64,000 nt of DNA from Variovorax gracilis (GTDB taxonomy: Bacteria > Pseudomonadota > Gammaproteobacteria > Burkholderiales > Burkholderiaceae_C), in the NCBI RefSeq assembly GCF_030317115.1, contig NZ_JASZYF010000001.1, positions 992,001 through 1,056,000 on the forward strand. The letters run 5' to 3'. The position numbers were made by a program, and so were the translations under genes. Shown one piece after another: positions 33,951-42,229 of this stretch (its first letter is position 1; every line of letters begins with the position of its first letter). A model generated the notes under the pieces. That model was not told the DNA's origin. It searched no databases and was given only the letters and a program-made list of their open reading frames with translations.

Positions 33951-34931
33951 TCACTGAATCACCTTGTCCGCCCGGTTCATCACCGAGCGCGGGATCGTGA
34001 AGCCGAGCCGCTTGGCAGTGTTGAGATTGATCAGAAGCTCGAATTTGGTCGGCTGCTCGATCGGAAGGTCGGCGGGCTTGGCGCCCTTCAGGATCCGGTC
34101 GACGTAGCGGGCGCCGTCCTTGCCCTCGTTGCCATAGCCCGGCCCATAGGCCATCAGGCACCCGTTCTCGGCGTAGTCGCCCCGTGCACAGATGGTCGGC
34201 AATCCGTTTTCGATGGCCAGTTCCGCAATCAGCTTCTGGTTGGAATTCGCGACCGGATTCAGCGTGACCCATACCGCCGTGGCGCGCGCCTTGACGGCGT
34301 CCTTGAACGCTTGCGCATACCTGTCGGCGCTGCTGGCTTCCATCGAATAGAGCTGGAGCCCGAGTTTCTCGGCCGGCACCTGGCTGGCTTCCCATTGCGG
34401 GATGGAGCCGGGCGCATGCGGGTCCCAAAGCACCGCCACACGGATGGCCTTGGGGTCCGTTTCCTTGAGGAGCTCCAGCCGCTTGCCGGTGAGGATGGCC
34501 GCGACGTTGGTGACGCCCGTGCTGTTCCCGCCGGGCCGCGCCAGACTCTCGGCCAACCCGGTGGTGATCGGATCGGTCACGCCCATGAAGACGATGGGCA
34601 CCGTCGAGGTCGTCTTCTTGGCGGCCTGCGCCGCATTGGTCGTCACCGCGATCAGCACGTCGATGTCCATGCGCACCAGTTCTTCCGCCAGCATGGGGAG
34701 ACGCTGCAGGTCCTGGCTTTCGTGGCGGTAGTCGATCAGGATGCTCTGCCCTTCGACATAGCCAAGATCGCGGAGGCCCTTCTTGAACGCTTCCAGCCGC
34801 GGCGCGTCGGCGCTGGCGGAGACGGCTGCCAGGTAGCCCAGGCGCGGAATCTTCTTCGGCTGCTGGGCAAGCGCCGGGGAGCCGGCCACCAGCAAGGTGC
34901 CCAGAAGAAGTCCCAGGATCTTGCTGCGCAT
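33951..34931 (-). CDS. ABC-type periplasmic substrate-binding protein (TrpX-like, ABC_sub_bind family)
   Basis: 326 residues. Signal peptide about 1-23 (ILGLLLGTLLVAGSPALAQ). The fold resembles periplasmic-binding/LacI-type proteins: RLGYLAAVSASADAPRLEAFKKGL, DIDVLIAVTTNAAQAAK, IVFMGVTDPITTGLAESLARPGGN, and the ending LLINLNTAKRLGFTIP, all diagnostic of this family. Preceded by AAGGAGG. No permease or ATPase gene adjoins. It is divergent (120 bases) from a sensor-kinase operon with a periplasmic domain, so it may present a ligand to that sensor rather than feed a transporter. Confidence 0.92.
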   Translation of the reverse strand: MRSKILGLLLGTLLVAGSPALAQQPKKIPRLGYLAAVSASADAPRLEAFKKGLRDLGYVEGQSILIDYRHESQDLQRLPMLAEELVRMDIDVLIAVTTNAAQAAKKTTSTVPIVFMGVTDPITTGLAESLARPGGNSTGVTNVAAILTGKRLELLKETDPKAIRVAVLWDPHAPGSIPQWEASQVPAEKLGLQLYSMEASSADRYAQAFKDAVKARATAVWVTLNPVANSNQKLIAELAIENGLPTICARGDYAENGCLMAYGPGYGNEGKDGARYVDRILKGAKPADLPIEQPTKFELLINLNTAKRLGFTIPRSVMNRADKVIQ

Positions 34932-35051
34932 CGAAGTCCTCCTTGTCGCCAGCAGCCGCTGGAACGGATTTTGCGCCGCTTCAGGTCCCGCGCCCGTGTG
35001 CATGCGCGGTAGGAGGTCGGCCAATAGGCCTAAGCGGCCAGTCTTCCCATC

Positions 35052-37544
35052 ATGCGAAAGGCGATGTCCAATGGTGGGTTCATGACGCTCCCGGATTCGT
35101 CCCCCGCTTCGCTTTCGGGCGATCTCGCGCCGCCGGCCGGTGGCCGACGCTTCGCGATGCTGTCGCAGGCGACGCGGGAAGTTCACCGCGGACGCCTGTT
35201 TCGCAAGTACCTGCTGCTCATCCTCTCGCTGGTGACCTCCGTCCTGCTGGCCTCCAGCGCAATCGGCCTCTACTTCTCCTACCAGGAGAACAAGACTTCG
35301 CTCGCCAGCTTCCAGCATGAAAAGGCAGTCGGGGCGGCCTTGCGCATCGAGCAGTACGTCCAGCAGGTCTCCCAGCAACTGACCTACGCATCCCTCGCCC
35401 AACTGGACGCCTCCGACCTGGAATCGCGGCGCACCGAGTTCTGGCGCCTGCTGCGCCAGGCCCCCGAGGTGACCGACATCGCCCAGCTCGATCGCGCGGG
35501 CCGCGAACAGATCGCTGTGTCGCGGCTGGGCATGGATGTCATGGGCTCCGGCAAGGACCGGTCGGCTGAAGAAGCCTTCCGCAACGCCTTGCCCGACGCG
35601 GCGTGGTTCGGCCCCGTCTACTTCAACCGCGACACCGAGCCCTACATGACGGTCGCGATCCGCTCCGGCGGCGACAAGGGCCCGGTCACCATCGCCGAGC
35701 TGAACCTCAAGTTCATCTGGGAGGTGGTGTCGCGCATCCAGATCGGCCAGAAAGGCAAGGCCTACGTCGTCGACAGCAACGGGCTGCTGGTGGCGGATCC
35801 GGACATCGGTCTGGTCCTGCGCAAGACCAGCGTGGCGAACCTCCCGCATGTGCAGGCCGCGGCGGCCGATGGCGCCGTCGAGGACCAGGCGATGGTGTCG
35901 CGCGATCTCCATGGCGCCACCGTGCTGACATCGATGGCGCCGATCAAGTCGCTGGGCTGGAAGGTCTTCGTCGAACAGCCGATCGCCGAGGTGTACGCGA
36001 AGCTCAACGCATCCTTCCTGCGCGCTGCGGTTCTGCTGCTGGCCGGCCTGCTGATCTCGGCGCTGGCGGCGTCGGTGCTGGCACGCAGCATGGTGCAGCC
36101 GATCCGCACGCTCGCCCGGGGTGCGCGGCGCATCGGCGAAGGCGACCTGAAGCAGCAGATCGTCGTCAACACGGGCGACGAGCTGGAAGGGCTGGCCCAT
36201 CAGTTCAACCGCATGTCGGCGCAGCTTCGCGAGTTGTACGGCGGGCTCGAGCGCAAGGTGGAGCTGCGCACCGCCGAACTGACGGCGGCGCTCGAATTCC
36301 AGACCGCGACGGCGGAGATCCTTCGCGTGCTGAGCCGATCGCCGACCGATCTGCAGCCGGTGCTGCAGGCGGTGGCCGAGCGTTCGGTGCGGCTGTGCCG
36401 CGCGCACGGCAGCCGCGTCTGGCTGCCGGAAGGCGATCACCTGCGCGCCATGACGGGCTATCAGGTCGAGACCGGCGCCGAACTGGGCCGCGACGAACTT
36501 CCGCTGAGCAGCGCGACGGTGATCGGCCGAGCCTTCGTGGAACGCCGGACCGTGCACGTCGAGGACATCGCGAAGCTGATCGATTCGAAGTACCCCGATT
36601 CGCGCGAGGCGCAGACACGCCTCGGATTCCGCACCGTGCTGGCGGTGCCCATGGTTCGCGAAGGCGCGTCGGTCGGCATCATCGCGGTGCTTCGCAAGGA
36701 GGTGCAGCCTTTCTCGAACGCCGAGGTCCGCCTCGTCGAGACCTTTGCGGACCAGGCCGTGATCGCGATCCAGAACGCCCGCCTCTTCCAGGAGATCGAG
36801 GACAAGAGCCGGCAGCTGGAAGTGGCCAACCACCACAAGTCGGAGTTCCTGGCGAACATGTCGCACGAGTTGCGCACGCCGCTGAACGCCATCATCGGCT
36901 TCTCCGAAGTGCTGACCGAGCGGATGTTCGGCGAGGTCAACGACAAGCAGATGGAATACCTGCAGGACATCCATTCCTCCGGCCAGCATCTGCTGACGCT
37001 CATCAACGACGTGCTGGACCTGTCGAAGATCGAGGCCGGCCGCATGGAGCTGGATCTGAGCTGCTTCGACCTCGGCCTGCTGCTGGACAACGCCCTCACC
37101 CTCGTGCGCGAGCGCGCGCAGCGCAACGGCCTGTCCATGTCGCTGGAGGTCGGCGAAGGGTTGAACGAGTGGGTCGCGGATGCCCGCAAGGTCAAGCAGG
37201 TGGTGGTGAACCTTCTCTCCAACGCGGTGAAGTTCACGCCGGCCGGCGGCAGTGTGCGCCTGAGCGCGCGGCGCATCGAGAAGGCGGGCAAACCGATGGC
37301 CGAGGTGAGCGTGGCCGACACCGGCGTGGGCATCGCGCCCGAGGACCAGGCGCTCGTCTTCGACGAATTTCGCCAGGCCGGCGGCGACTACCTGCGCAAG
37401 GCCGAAGGCACCGGGCTGGGCCTGTCGCTGGCCAAGCGCTTCGTCGAGCTGCATGGCGGTACGCTCGGCGTCGACAGCCGCCTCGGCGAAGGCGCGACCT
37501 TCACCTTCCTGCTGCCGCTTCTGACCCTGGAGGCCGTCGTATGA
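35052..37544 (+). CDS. Membrane histidine kinase with Cache-like sensor, HAMP and GAF domains
   Basis: 830 residues. TM1 at about 52-75, a periplasmic double-Cache-like domain (about 80-315; GQKGKAYVVDSNGLLVADPD is typical), TM2 about 322-344, HAMP about 345-397, a coiled coil, GAF about 425-580, HisKA with phospho-acceptor H605 (SHELRTPLN) and HATPase_c with N-box VVNLLSNAVKF and G-boxes (DTGVGIAPED, GTGLGLSLAK). Starts at 35064 or 35082 are possible. Its stop overlaps the receiver gene (ATGA). Phosphotransfer to the two downstream receivers is expected. The input may be the divergent binding protein. Confidence 0.93.
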   Translation: MRKAMSNGGFMTLPDSSPASLSGDLAPPAGGRRFAMLSQATREVHRGRLFRKYLLLILSLVTSVLLASSAIGLYFSYQENKTSLASFQHEKAVGAALRIEQYVQQVSQQLTYASLAQLDASDLESRRTEFWRLLRQAPEVTDIAQLDRAGREQIAVSRLGMDVMGSGKDRSAEEAFRNALPDAAWFGPVYFNRDTEPYMTVAIRSGGDKGPVTIAELNLKFIWEVVSRIQIGQKGKAYVVDSNGLLVADPDIGLVLRKTSVANLPHVQAAAADGAVEDQAMVSRDLHGATVLTSMAPIKSLGWKVFVEQPIAEVYAKLNASFLRAAVLLLAGLLISALAASVLARSMVQPIRTLARGARRIGEGDLKQQIVVNTGDELEGLAHQFNRMSAQLRELYGGLERKVELRTAELTAALEFQTATAEILRVLSRSPTDLQPVLQAVAERSVRLCRAHGSRVWLPEGDHLRAMTGYQVETGAELGRDELPLSSATVIGRAFVERRTVHVEDIAKLIDSKYPDSREAQTRLGFRTVLAVPMVREGASVGIIAVLRKEVQPFSNAEVRLVETFADQAVIAIQNARLFQEIEDKSRQLEVANHHKSEFLANMSHELRTPLNAIIGFSEVLTERMFGEVNDKQMEYLQDIHSSGQHLLTLINDVLDLSKIEAGRMELDLSCFDLGLLLDNALTLVRERAQRNGLSMSLEVGEGLNEWVADARKVKQVVVNLLSNAVKFTPAGGSVRLSARRIEKAGKPMAEVSVADTGVGIAPEDQALVFDEFRQAGGDYLRKAEGTGLGLSLAKRFVELHGGTLGVDSRLGEGATFTFLLPLLTLEAVV

Positions 37545-37918
37545 GCACCATCCTGATCGTCGAGGACAACGAGAAGAACATGAAGCTGGCGCGCGACATC
37601 CTCCAGCACAAGGGCCACGTCACGCTGGAGGCCAAGACCGGGGAACAGGGCGTGCGGCTCGCGATCCTGCATCAGCCGGACCTGATCCTGATGGACATCC
37701 TGTTGCCCGGCATCGACGGCATCGCCGCCCTCGGCCAGATCCGCGAGCAGCCCGCGCTGGATGCAACGCCCGTCATCGCGATCTCGGCCTCGGTCATGCC
37801 GGACGCGCAGCACCACATCGTCAACTCGGGCTTCGACGCCTTCCTGACCAAGCCCGTTTCGCTCAAGCCCTTTCTCGAAGTCGTGAATCGCCTGCTGAGC
37901 GAGGGGCGTTCGAAATGA
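37541..37918 (+). CDS. Single-domain response regulator (CheY/DivK-like)
   Basis: 125 residues, one receiver domain and nothing else. Acidic pair ED at residues 8-9, phospho-acceptor Asp in LILMDILLPGIDG (about D52), Thr/Ser switch in ISAS and conserved Lys in FLTKPV. It overlaps both the kinase gene before it and the cyclase gene after it by four bases, so the three are translationally coupled. It most likely competes for or relays phosphate between the kinase and the receiver-cyclase. Confidence 0.93.
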   Translation: MSTILIVEDNEKNMKLARDILQHKGHVTLEAKTGEQGVRLAILHQPDLILMDILLPGIDGIAALGQIREQPALDATPVIAISASVMPDAQHHIVNSGFDAFLTKPVSLKPFLEVVNRLLSEGRSK

Positions 37919-39036
37919 GCGCGCACATCCTGGTCGTCGACGACGTCGCGCAGAACCTCCGCCTGCTGTCGGACCTGTTGAGCGCGCGCGGCTACCGCAC
38001 GAGCACCGCCGCGTCCGGCGAAGACGCCCTGGCAAGCATTGCCGCCGACCCGCCCGACCTGGTGCTGCTCGACGTGATGATGCCGGGCATGAACGGTTAC
38101 GACGTATGCCGTGCCATCCGCGCCGACCCGGCCTGCGCCGTGCTGCCGGTGGTGCTGGTCACAGCGCTCGACCCCGAGCAGGAGCGCGTGAAGGGCCTGA
38201 ACGCCGGCGCGGACGACTTCCTGAGCAAGCCCATCAACCAGGCCGAGTTGATGGCGCGCGTGCGTTCGCTGCTACGGGTGAAGACGCTGTACGACGAAGT
38301 ACAGCGCCAGCGCGCCGAACTGCAGGCATGGAACGCCACGCTCGAGCAGCGCGTGCAGGAGAGCGTGCAGCAGCTCGAACGCATCGGCCAGCTCAAGCGC
38401 TTCTTCTCGCCCCAACTGGCCGAGGCCATTCTTGCCGGCGGTGCCGACGACCCGCTGCGCAGCCATCGGAGAGAGATCACCGTCGTCTTCCTCGACCTGC
38501 GCGGCTTCACCGCCTTCACGGAAACCGCGGAACCCGAAGAGGTGATGGCCGTGCTGGCGCAGTACCACGCCGCCATGGGGCGGCTGGTGGTGGCCCACGA
38601 AGGCACGCTGGAGCGTTTCTCCGGCGACGGCATGATGATCTTCTTCAACGACCCGCAACCCGTGCCCGACGCTCCGGCGCGAGCGCTGCGCATGGCCGTC
38701 CAGATGCAGGGTGAGATGGCGGCGCTCAGCGGGCAGTGGCGCCGGCGCGGCTACGACCTGCACATGGGCATCGGCATCGCGCAGGGCTTCGCGACGCTCG
38801 GCGGCATCGGCTTCGACGCCCGCATCGACTACGGCGCCATCGGCACGGTGACCAACCTGGCCGCCCGGCTGTGCGGCGAGGCGGCGGGTGGCGAGATCCT
38901 GATCTCGCAGCGAGTCCGGGGCGCATTGCAGGACGGGACGCCGGATGCCGGGTGGTCGATCCAGGAGGCCGGCGAACTGGAACTCAAGGGATTCCAGCGC
39001 AAGGTGCCGGCATGGCGGGTAGTGTGTGTGTCTTGA
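37915..39036 (+). CDS. Receiver domain fused to class III adenylate/guanylate cyclase
   Basis: 373 residues. Receiver domain 1-120 with D53 (LLDVMMPGMNG) and Lys in FLSKPI. A coiled-coil linker lies at about 122-160. The class III nucleotide cyclase catalytic domain spans about 185-370, with metal-binding aspartates D194 (VFLDLRGFTAF) and D238 (RFSGDGMMIFF) and the transition-state pair N314/R318 in GTVTNLAARLC. It should make a cyclic nucleotide under control of phosphorylation. ATP versus GTP specificity cannot be settled by eye. Last gene of the kinase operon; its stop TGA runs into the GAGGAG site of the next gene. Confidence 0.92.
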   Translation: MSAHILVVDDVAQNLRLLSDLLSARGYRTSTAASGEDALASIAADPPDLVLLDVMMPGMNGYDVCRAIRADPACAVLPVVLVTALDPEQERVKGLNAGADDFLSKPINQAELMARVRSLLRVKTLYDEVQRQRAELQAWNATLEQRVQESVQQLERIGQLKRFFSPQLAEAILAGGADDPLRSHRREITVVFLDLRGFTAFTETAEPEEVMAVLAQYHAAMGRLVVAHEGTLERFSGDGMMIFFNDPQPVPDAPARALRMAVQMQGEMAALSGQWRRRGYDLHMGIGIAQGFATLGGIGFDARIDYGAIGTVTNLAARLCGEAAGGEILISQRVRGALQDGTPDAGWSIQEAGELELKGFQRKVPAWRVVCVS

Positions 39037-39047
39037 GGAGAAATGCC

Positions 39048-39485
39048 ATGCGAGTGATGGTGATGGTCAAGGCGACCCGGGAATCGGAAGCCGGCGAAAT
39101 GCCCGACACGGAGCTGCTGGCGGCCATGGGCAAGTTCAACGAGGAACTTGTCAGGGCTGGCGTGCTGTTGGCCGGCGAAGGCCTGCATCCAAGCGTGCGG
39201 GGCAAGAGGGTCCGTTTCTCCGGCAACGAGCGGACCGTGATGGACGGTCCCTTCGCGGAGACCAAGGAACTCATCGCCGGGTTCTGGCTCTGGCAGGTCA
39301 AGTCCGTGGAGGAAGCAGTCGAATGGGTCAGGCGCTGCCCCAACCCCATGCACGGCGAGTCCGAGATCGAGATCCGGCCCCTGTTCGAGATCGATGATTT
39401 CGGCGCCGCGCTCACGCCCGAGTTGAGGGCGCAGGAGGAGCGGCTGCGCGCGGAGTCCGAAGACGCGGCGAGAAGGTCGCCCTGA
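39048..39485 (+). CDS. YCII/DGPF-domain protein
   Basis: 145 residues, cytoplasmic. Dimeric alpha-beta barrel of the YCII family, with the motif MDGPFAETKELIAGFWLW that gives the DGPF name and EAVEWVRRCPNP. Homologues often sit beside extracytoplasmic-function sigma factors; none is here. The ATG follows TGAGGAGAAATGCC, with the ribosome site overlapping the cyclase stop, so it may be co-transcribed with the kinase operon. Biochemical role unknown. Confidence 0.88.
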   Translation: MRVMVMVKATRESEAGEMPDTELLAAMGKFNEELVRAGVLLAGEGLHPSVRGKRVRFSGNERTVMDGPFAETKELIAGFWLWQVKSVEEAVEWVRRCPNPMHGESEIEIRPLFEIDDFGAALTPELRAQEERLRAESEDAARRSP

Positions 39486-39573
39486 ACTGGCGCGAGGCGT
39501 CCTGGTAGCGCGACGCGAAATGCCGGCAAGGCTGTGGCAGCATGCGGCCCATTCAAGAGACGAAAGGCAAGAC

Positions 39574-39978
39574 GTGGCCGCAGTTCAAGACGCATTGGTC
39601 GTCAGCGAGACCATCGACGTACCGGCGAAGTCGGTCTATGACTTCGCCCGACAGATGGAGAACCTGCCACTGTGGGCGTCCGGTCTGGCCGCAGGCATCG
39701 AGCAGCGCGATGGCGCATGGTTCGCCGACTCCCCGATGGGAAAGGTCAGGGTGGAGATGGCGCCCGCCAATTCGTTCGGCGTGCTCGACCACGACGTCAC
39801 GCTGCCGGACGGGGTCAGCGTGCACAACGCGTTCCGGGTCACACCCTGTGGCGATGGAAGCCTGCTGACCTTCGTCGTGCTTCGTCTGGCGGGCGTCAGC
39901 CTGGAGAGCTTCGACGCCGACGTGGCGCATGTGCGCCGCGACCTCGCTGCGTTGAAGCGCCTGCTCGAACTGCCGTGA
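39574..39978 (+). CDS. SRPBCC (START-like) family protein
   Basis: 134 residues from a GTG at 39574 with AAAGG upstream; the frame extends back to an ATG at 39520, which has a poorer site. The polyketide-cyclase/START-like signature is present: ETIDVPAKSVYDFARQMENLPLWASG at the N-terminus and a long C-terminal helix with a SLESFDADVAHVRRDLAALKRLLE pattern. Such folds bind hydrophobic ligands. The stop overlaps the GTG start of a LysR regulator (GTGA), an unusual coupling which suggests that the two share a ligand or pathway. Substrate unknown. Confidence 0.78.
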   Translation: MAAVQDALVVSETIDVPAKSVYDFARQMENLPLWASGLAAGIEQRDGAWFADSPMGKVRVEMAPANSFGVLDHDVTLPDGVSVHNAFRVTPCGDGSLLTFVVLRLAGVSLESFDADVAHVRRDLAALKRLLELP

Positions 39979-40877
39979 ACCTCCATCGGCTCGACCTGTT
40001 TTCCCTGTCGCTGTTCAGCCTGGTGGCGCGCAGCGGCAGCATCAGCAAGGGCGCCGAACTGGCCCACCTGGCCGTCGGCGCCGCCAGCAAGCGAATCACC
40101 GATCTCGAGGCCGCGGTCGGCGCCACCCTGCTGGAGCGCCACTCGCGCGGCATCACCCTGACCGTGGCCGGCCAGGCGCTGCAGATGCACGCGCAACGCA
40201 TCCTCAGCGACGTCGATCAACTGGCCGCGGACTTGTCGGACTACGCGACCGGCCTCGTGGGCGTCGTGCGCCTGTGGGCCAACACGTCGGCAGTGACGCA
40301 GTTCCTGCCGGCGGACATCTCCTCCTTCGTCCGCGCGAACGCCGGCATCCGCATCGAACTCGAGGAAGAGGACAGCGGCGAAGTGGTGCTGGCGGTACTC
40401 GATGGCCGCGCCGACATCGGCATCTTCGCCGACCGCACCCCGGCCCTTGGCCTCCATCAGATGAACTACCGCGAAGACCGCCTGGTCCTCGTGGTGCCGC
40501 AGGGCCATCCGCTGGCACGCCGCCGCACCGTGCGCTTCGAGGAAGCCGTCGACTACGACTTCGTCAGCCTGCCCAAGAGCACCTCACTGGCCAAGCGCCT
40601 GCAGGCCGAGACCAAGGCGCTCGGCCGCAGCCTGAAGATGCGCCTGCAGGTTCGCAGCTTCGACGCGATGTGCCAGATGGTGGCGGCCGGCCTAGGCGTC
40701 GCGGTGCTGCCGCGCGAAGCGGTCCAGCCGCATCTGCGCTCGATGAACCTGAAGCAGATCGCCCTCCAGGATTCGTGGGCGTCGCGCCGCCTCCTGATCG
40801 GACTGAGGGACGCGAGCGCCGTGCCGCGGCACGTGCGCCTGCTGATCGACCACCTTTGCGGCCCCAGCGGCCGCTGA
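39975..40877 (+). CDS. LysR-type transcriptional regulator
   Basis: 300 residues, GTG start overlapping the SRPBCC stop. N-terminal winged helix (FSLVARSGSISKGAELAHLAVGAASKRITDLEAAVG) and a substrate-binding domain from about residue 90 (WANTSAVTQFLPADISSF). It lies upstream of and co-directional with the CoA-transferase/lyase/Bug genes, separated by two hairpins, so it may regulate them. This is inferred from location only. Confidence 0.9.
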   Translation: MNLHRLDLFSLSLFSLVARSGSISKGAELAHLAVGAASKRITDLEAAVGATLLERHSRGITLTVAGQALQMHAQRILSDVDQLAADLSDYATGLVGVVRLWANTSAVTQFLPADISSFVRANAGIRIELEEEDSGEVVLAVLDGRADIGIFADRTPALGLHQMNYREDRLVLVVPQGHPLARRRTVRFEEAVDYDFVSLPKSTSLAKRLQAETKALGRSLKMRLQVRSFDAMCQMVAAGLGVAVLPREAVQPHLRSMNLKQIALQDSWASRRLLIGLRDASAVPRHVRLLIDHLCGPSGR

Positions 40878-40897
40878 CTGCGCCACGCAGGTCCTTT

Positions 40898-40935
40898 GGG
40901 GGAAACCCCCGCCCGCTTTCGCGATCCACGAAAGC
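40898..40935. terminator. Two consecutive hairpins between LysR and CoA-transferase genes
   Basis: GGGGG-AAA-CCCCC (40898-40910) is followed immediately by GCTTTCG (40915-40921) paired with CGAAAGC (40929-40935). There is no strong T-tract. Likely transcription barrier or mRNA-end structure for the LysR transcript. Confidence 0.45.
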
Positions 40936-41005
40936 TGGCTCTGCGCCTTTGTCGTTCCCTCGGCGGGGCTGCGATTCCAGAATTCATGCACCCCTGGAGA
41001 CAAGC

Positions 41006-42229
41006 ATGAACGACGAACTCGCATCCAACCTACCCCTGACGCCCGCGGCCCTGAAGGGCTTGCGCGTCATCGAGATGGGCCAACTGATCGCCGGCCCCTT
41101 CGCCGGCAAGACGCTCGGCGAATTCGGCGCCGACGTGATCAAGATCGAGGCGCCGGGCACCGGCGATCCGCTGCGCAACTGGCGCCTCATCAAGGAAGGC
41201 ACCTCGGTCTGGTGGCAGGTGCAGTCGCGCAACAAGCGCTCGATCGCGCTCGACCTGCGCAGCCCCGAAGGCCAGGAGATCGCCCGCAAGCTGATCGCCG
41301 AGGCCGACGTGCTGATCGAGAACTTCCGCCCCGGCACGCTGGAAGGCTGGGGCATGGGCTACGACGTGCTCTCGAAGCTGAACCCGGGCCTGGTGATGCT
41401 GCGCATCTCGGGCTACGGCCAGACAGGCCCCTACCGCGACTTGCCGGGCTTCGGCGCCATCGGCGAGGCGATGGGCGGCCTGCGCCACCTGACCGGCGAG
41501 CCGGGCCGCGTGCCGGTGCGCTGCGGCATCTCGATCGGCGACACGCTGGCCGCGCTGCACGGCACCATCGGCATCCTCACCGCGCTGTACCACCGCAAGG
41601 TCAACGGCGGGCAGGGACAGGTCATCGACGTGGCGCTGCACGAGGCGGTGTTCAACGTCATGGAGAGCCTGCTGCCCGAATACAGCGCCTTCAATGCGGT
41701 GCGCGAGGCGGCCGGCAGCGCCCTGCCGGGCATCGCACCTTCGAACGCCTACCGCTGCACCGACGGCTACGTGCTCATCGCGGGCAATGGCGACAGCATC
41801 TTCAAGCGGCTGATGCAGGTGATCGGCCGGGACGACCTGGGCGCCGACGCCGAGCTCGCCAACAACGCCGGCCGGGTGACCCGCGTCGCCCAACTCGACG
41901 AAGCGATCGAGGCCTGGACGCAGACGCGTCCGGTCGCCGAGGTGCTCGCCGTGCTCGGCGAGGCCCGGGTGCCGGCCGGCAAGGTCTACACCGCCAAGGA
42001 CATCGACGAGGACCCGCACTACCGTGCGCGCGACATGATCCTGCGGCAGACCACGCGAGACGGCTACGTCGTCGACGTGCCTGGCGTGGTGCCGAAGCTG
42101 CTCGGCACGCCCGGCACGGTGCGCTCTTCGGCGCCCCGCCTCGGCGACGACACCGACGCGGTGCTCGACGAACTCGGATTCTCAACCCAGGACATCGCCG
42201 CCCTGCGCGGCAGAAAGGTGGTCGCATGA
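41006..42229 (+). CDS. Family III CoA-transferase (CaiB/BaiF)
   Basis: 407 residues, intertwined-dimer CoA-transferase. N-terminal GLRVIEMGQLIAGPFAGKTLGEFGADVIKIEAPGTGDP and NKRSIALDLRSPEGQEI are classic. The central motif GYGQTGPYRDLPGFGAIGEAMGGL is in the place where the FRC-type enzymes carry the catalytic Asp. Further ALYHRKVNGGQGQVIDVALHEAV. It would move CoA from a donor such as succinyl-CoA to a carboxylic acid. The stop overlaps the lyase start (ATGA). With an HMG-CoA-lyase-like partner, a 3-hydroxy-3-methylglutarate-like acceptor is plausible but unproven. Confidence 0.92.
   Translation: MNDELASNLPLTPAALKGLRVIEMGQLIAGPFAGKTLGEFGADVIKIEAPGTGDPLRNWRLIKEGTSVWWQVQSRNKRSIALDLRSPEGQEIARKLIAEADVLIENFRPGTLEGWGMGYDVLSKLNPGLVMLRISGYGQTGPYRDLPGFGAIGEAMGGLRHLTGEPGRVPVRCGISIGDTLAALHGTIGILTALYHRKVNGGQGQVIDVALHEAVFNVMESLLPEYSAFNAVREAAGSALPGIAPSNAYRCTDGYVLIAGNGDSIFKRLMQVIGRDDLGADAELANNAGRVTRVAQLDEAIEAWTQTRPVAEVLAVLGEARVPAGKVYTAKDIDEDPHYRARDMILRQTTRDGYVVDVPGVVPKLLGTPGTVRSSAPRLGDDTDAVLDELGFSTQDIAALRGRKVVA

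Noticed and set aside
33951..37454. 1167-codon open frame on the minus strand, antisense to the sensor kinase
   Set aside because: Only its last 326 codons (33951-34931) have a signal peptide, a ribosome site and recognisable homology. The rest is a His/Arg/Leu/Asp-rich shadow of the kinase gene, produced by GC-rich codon use.
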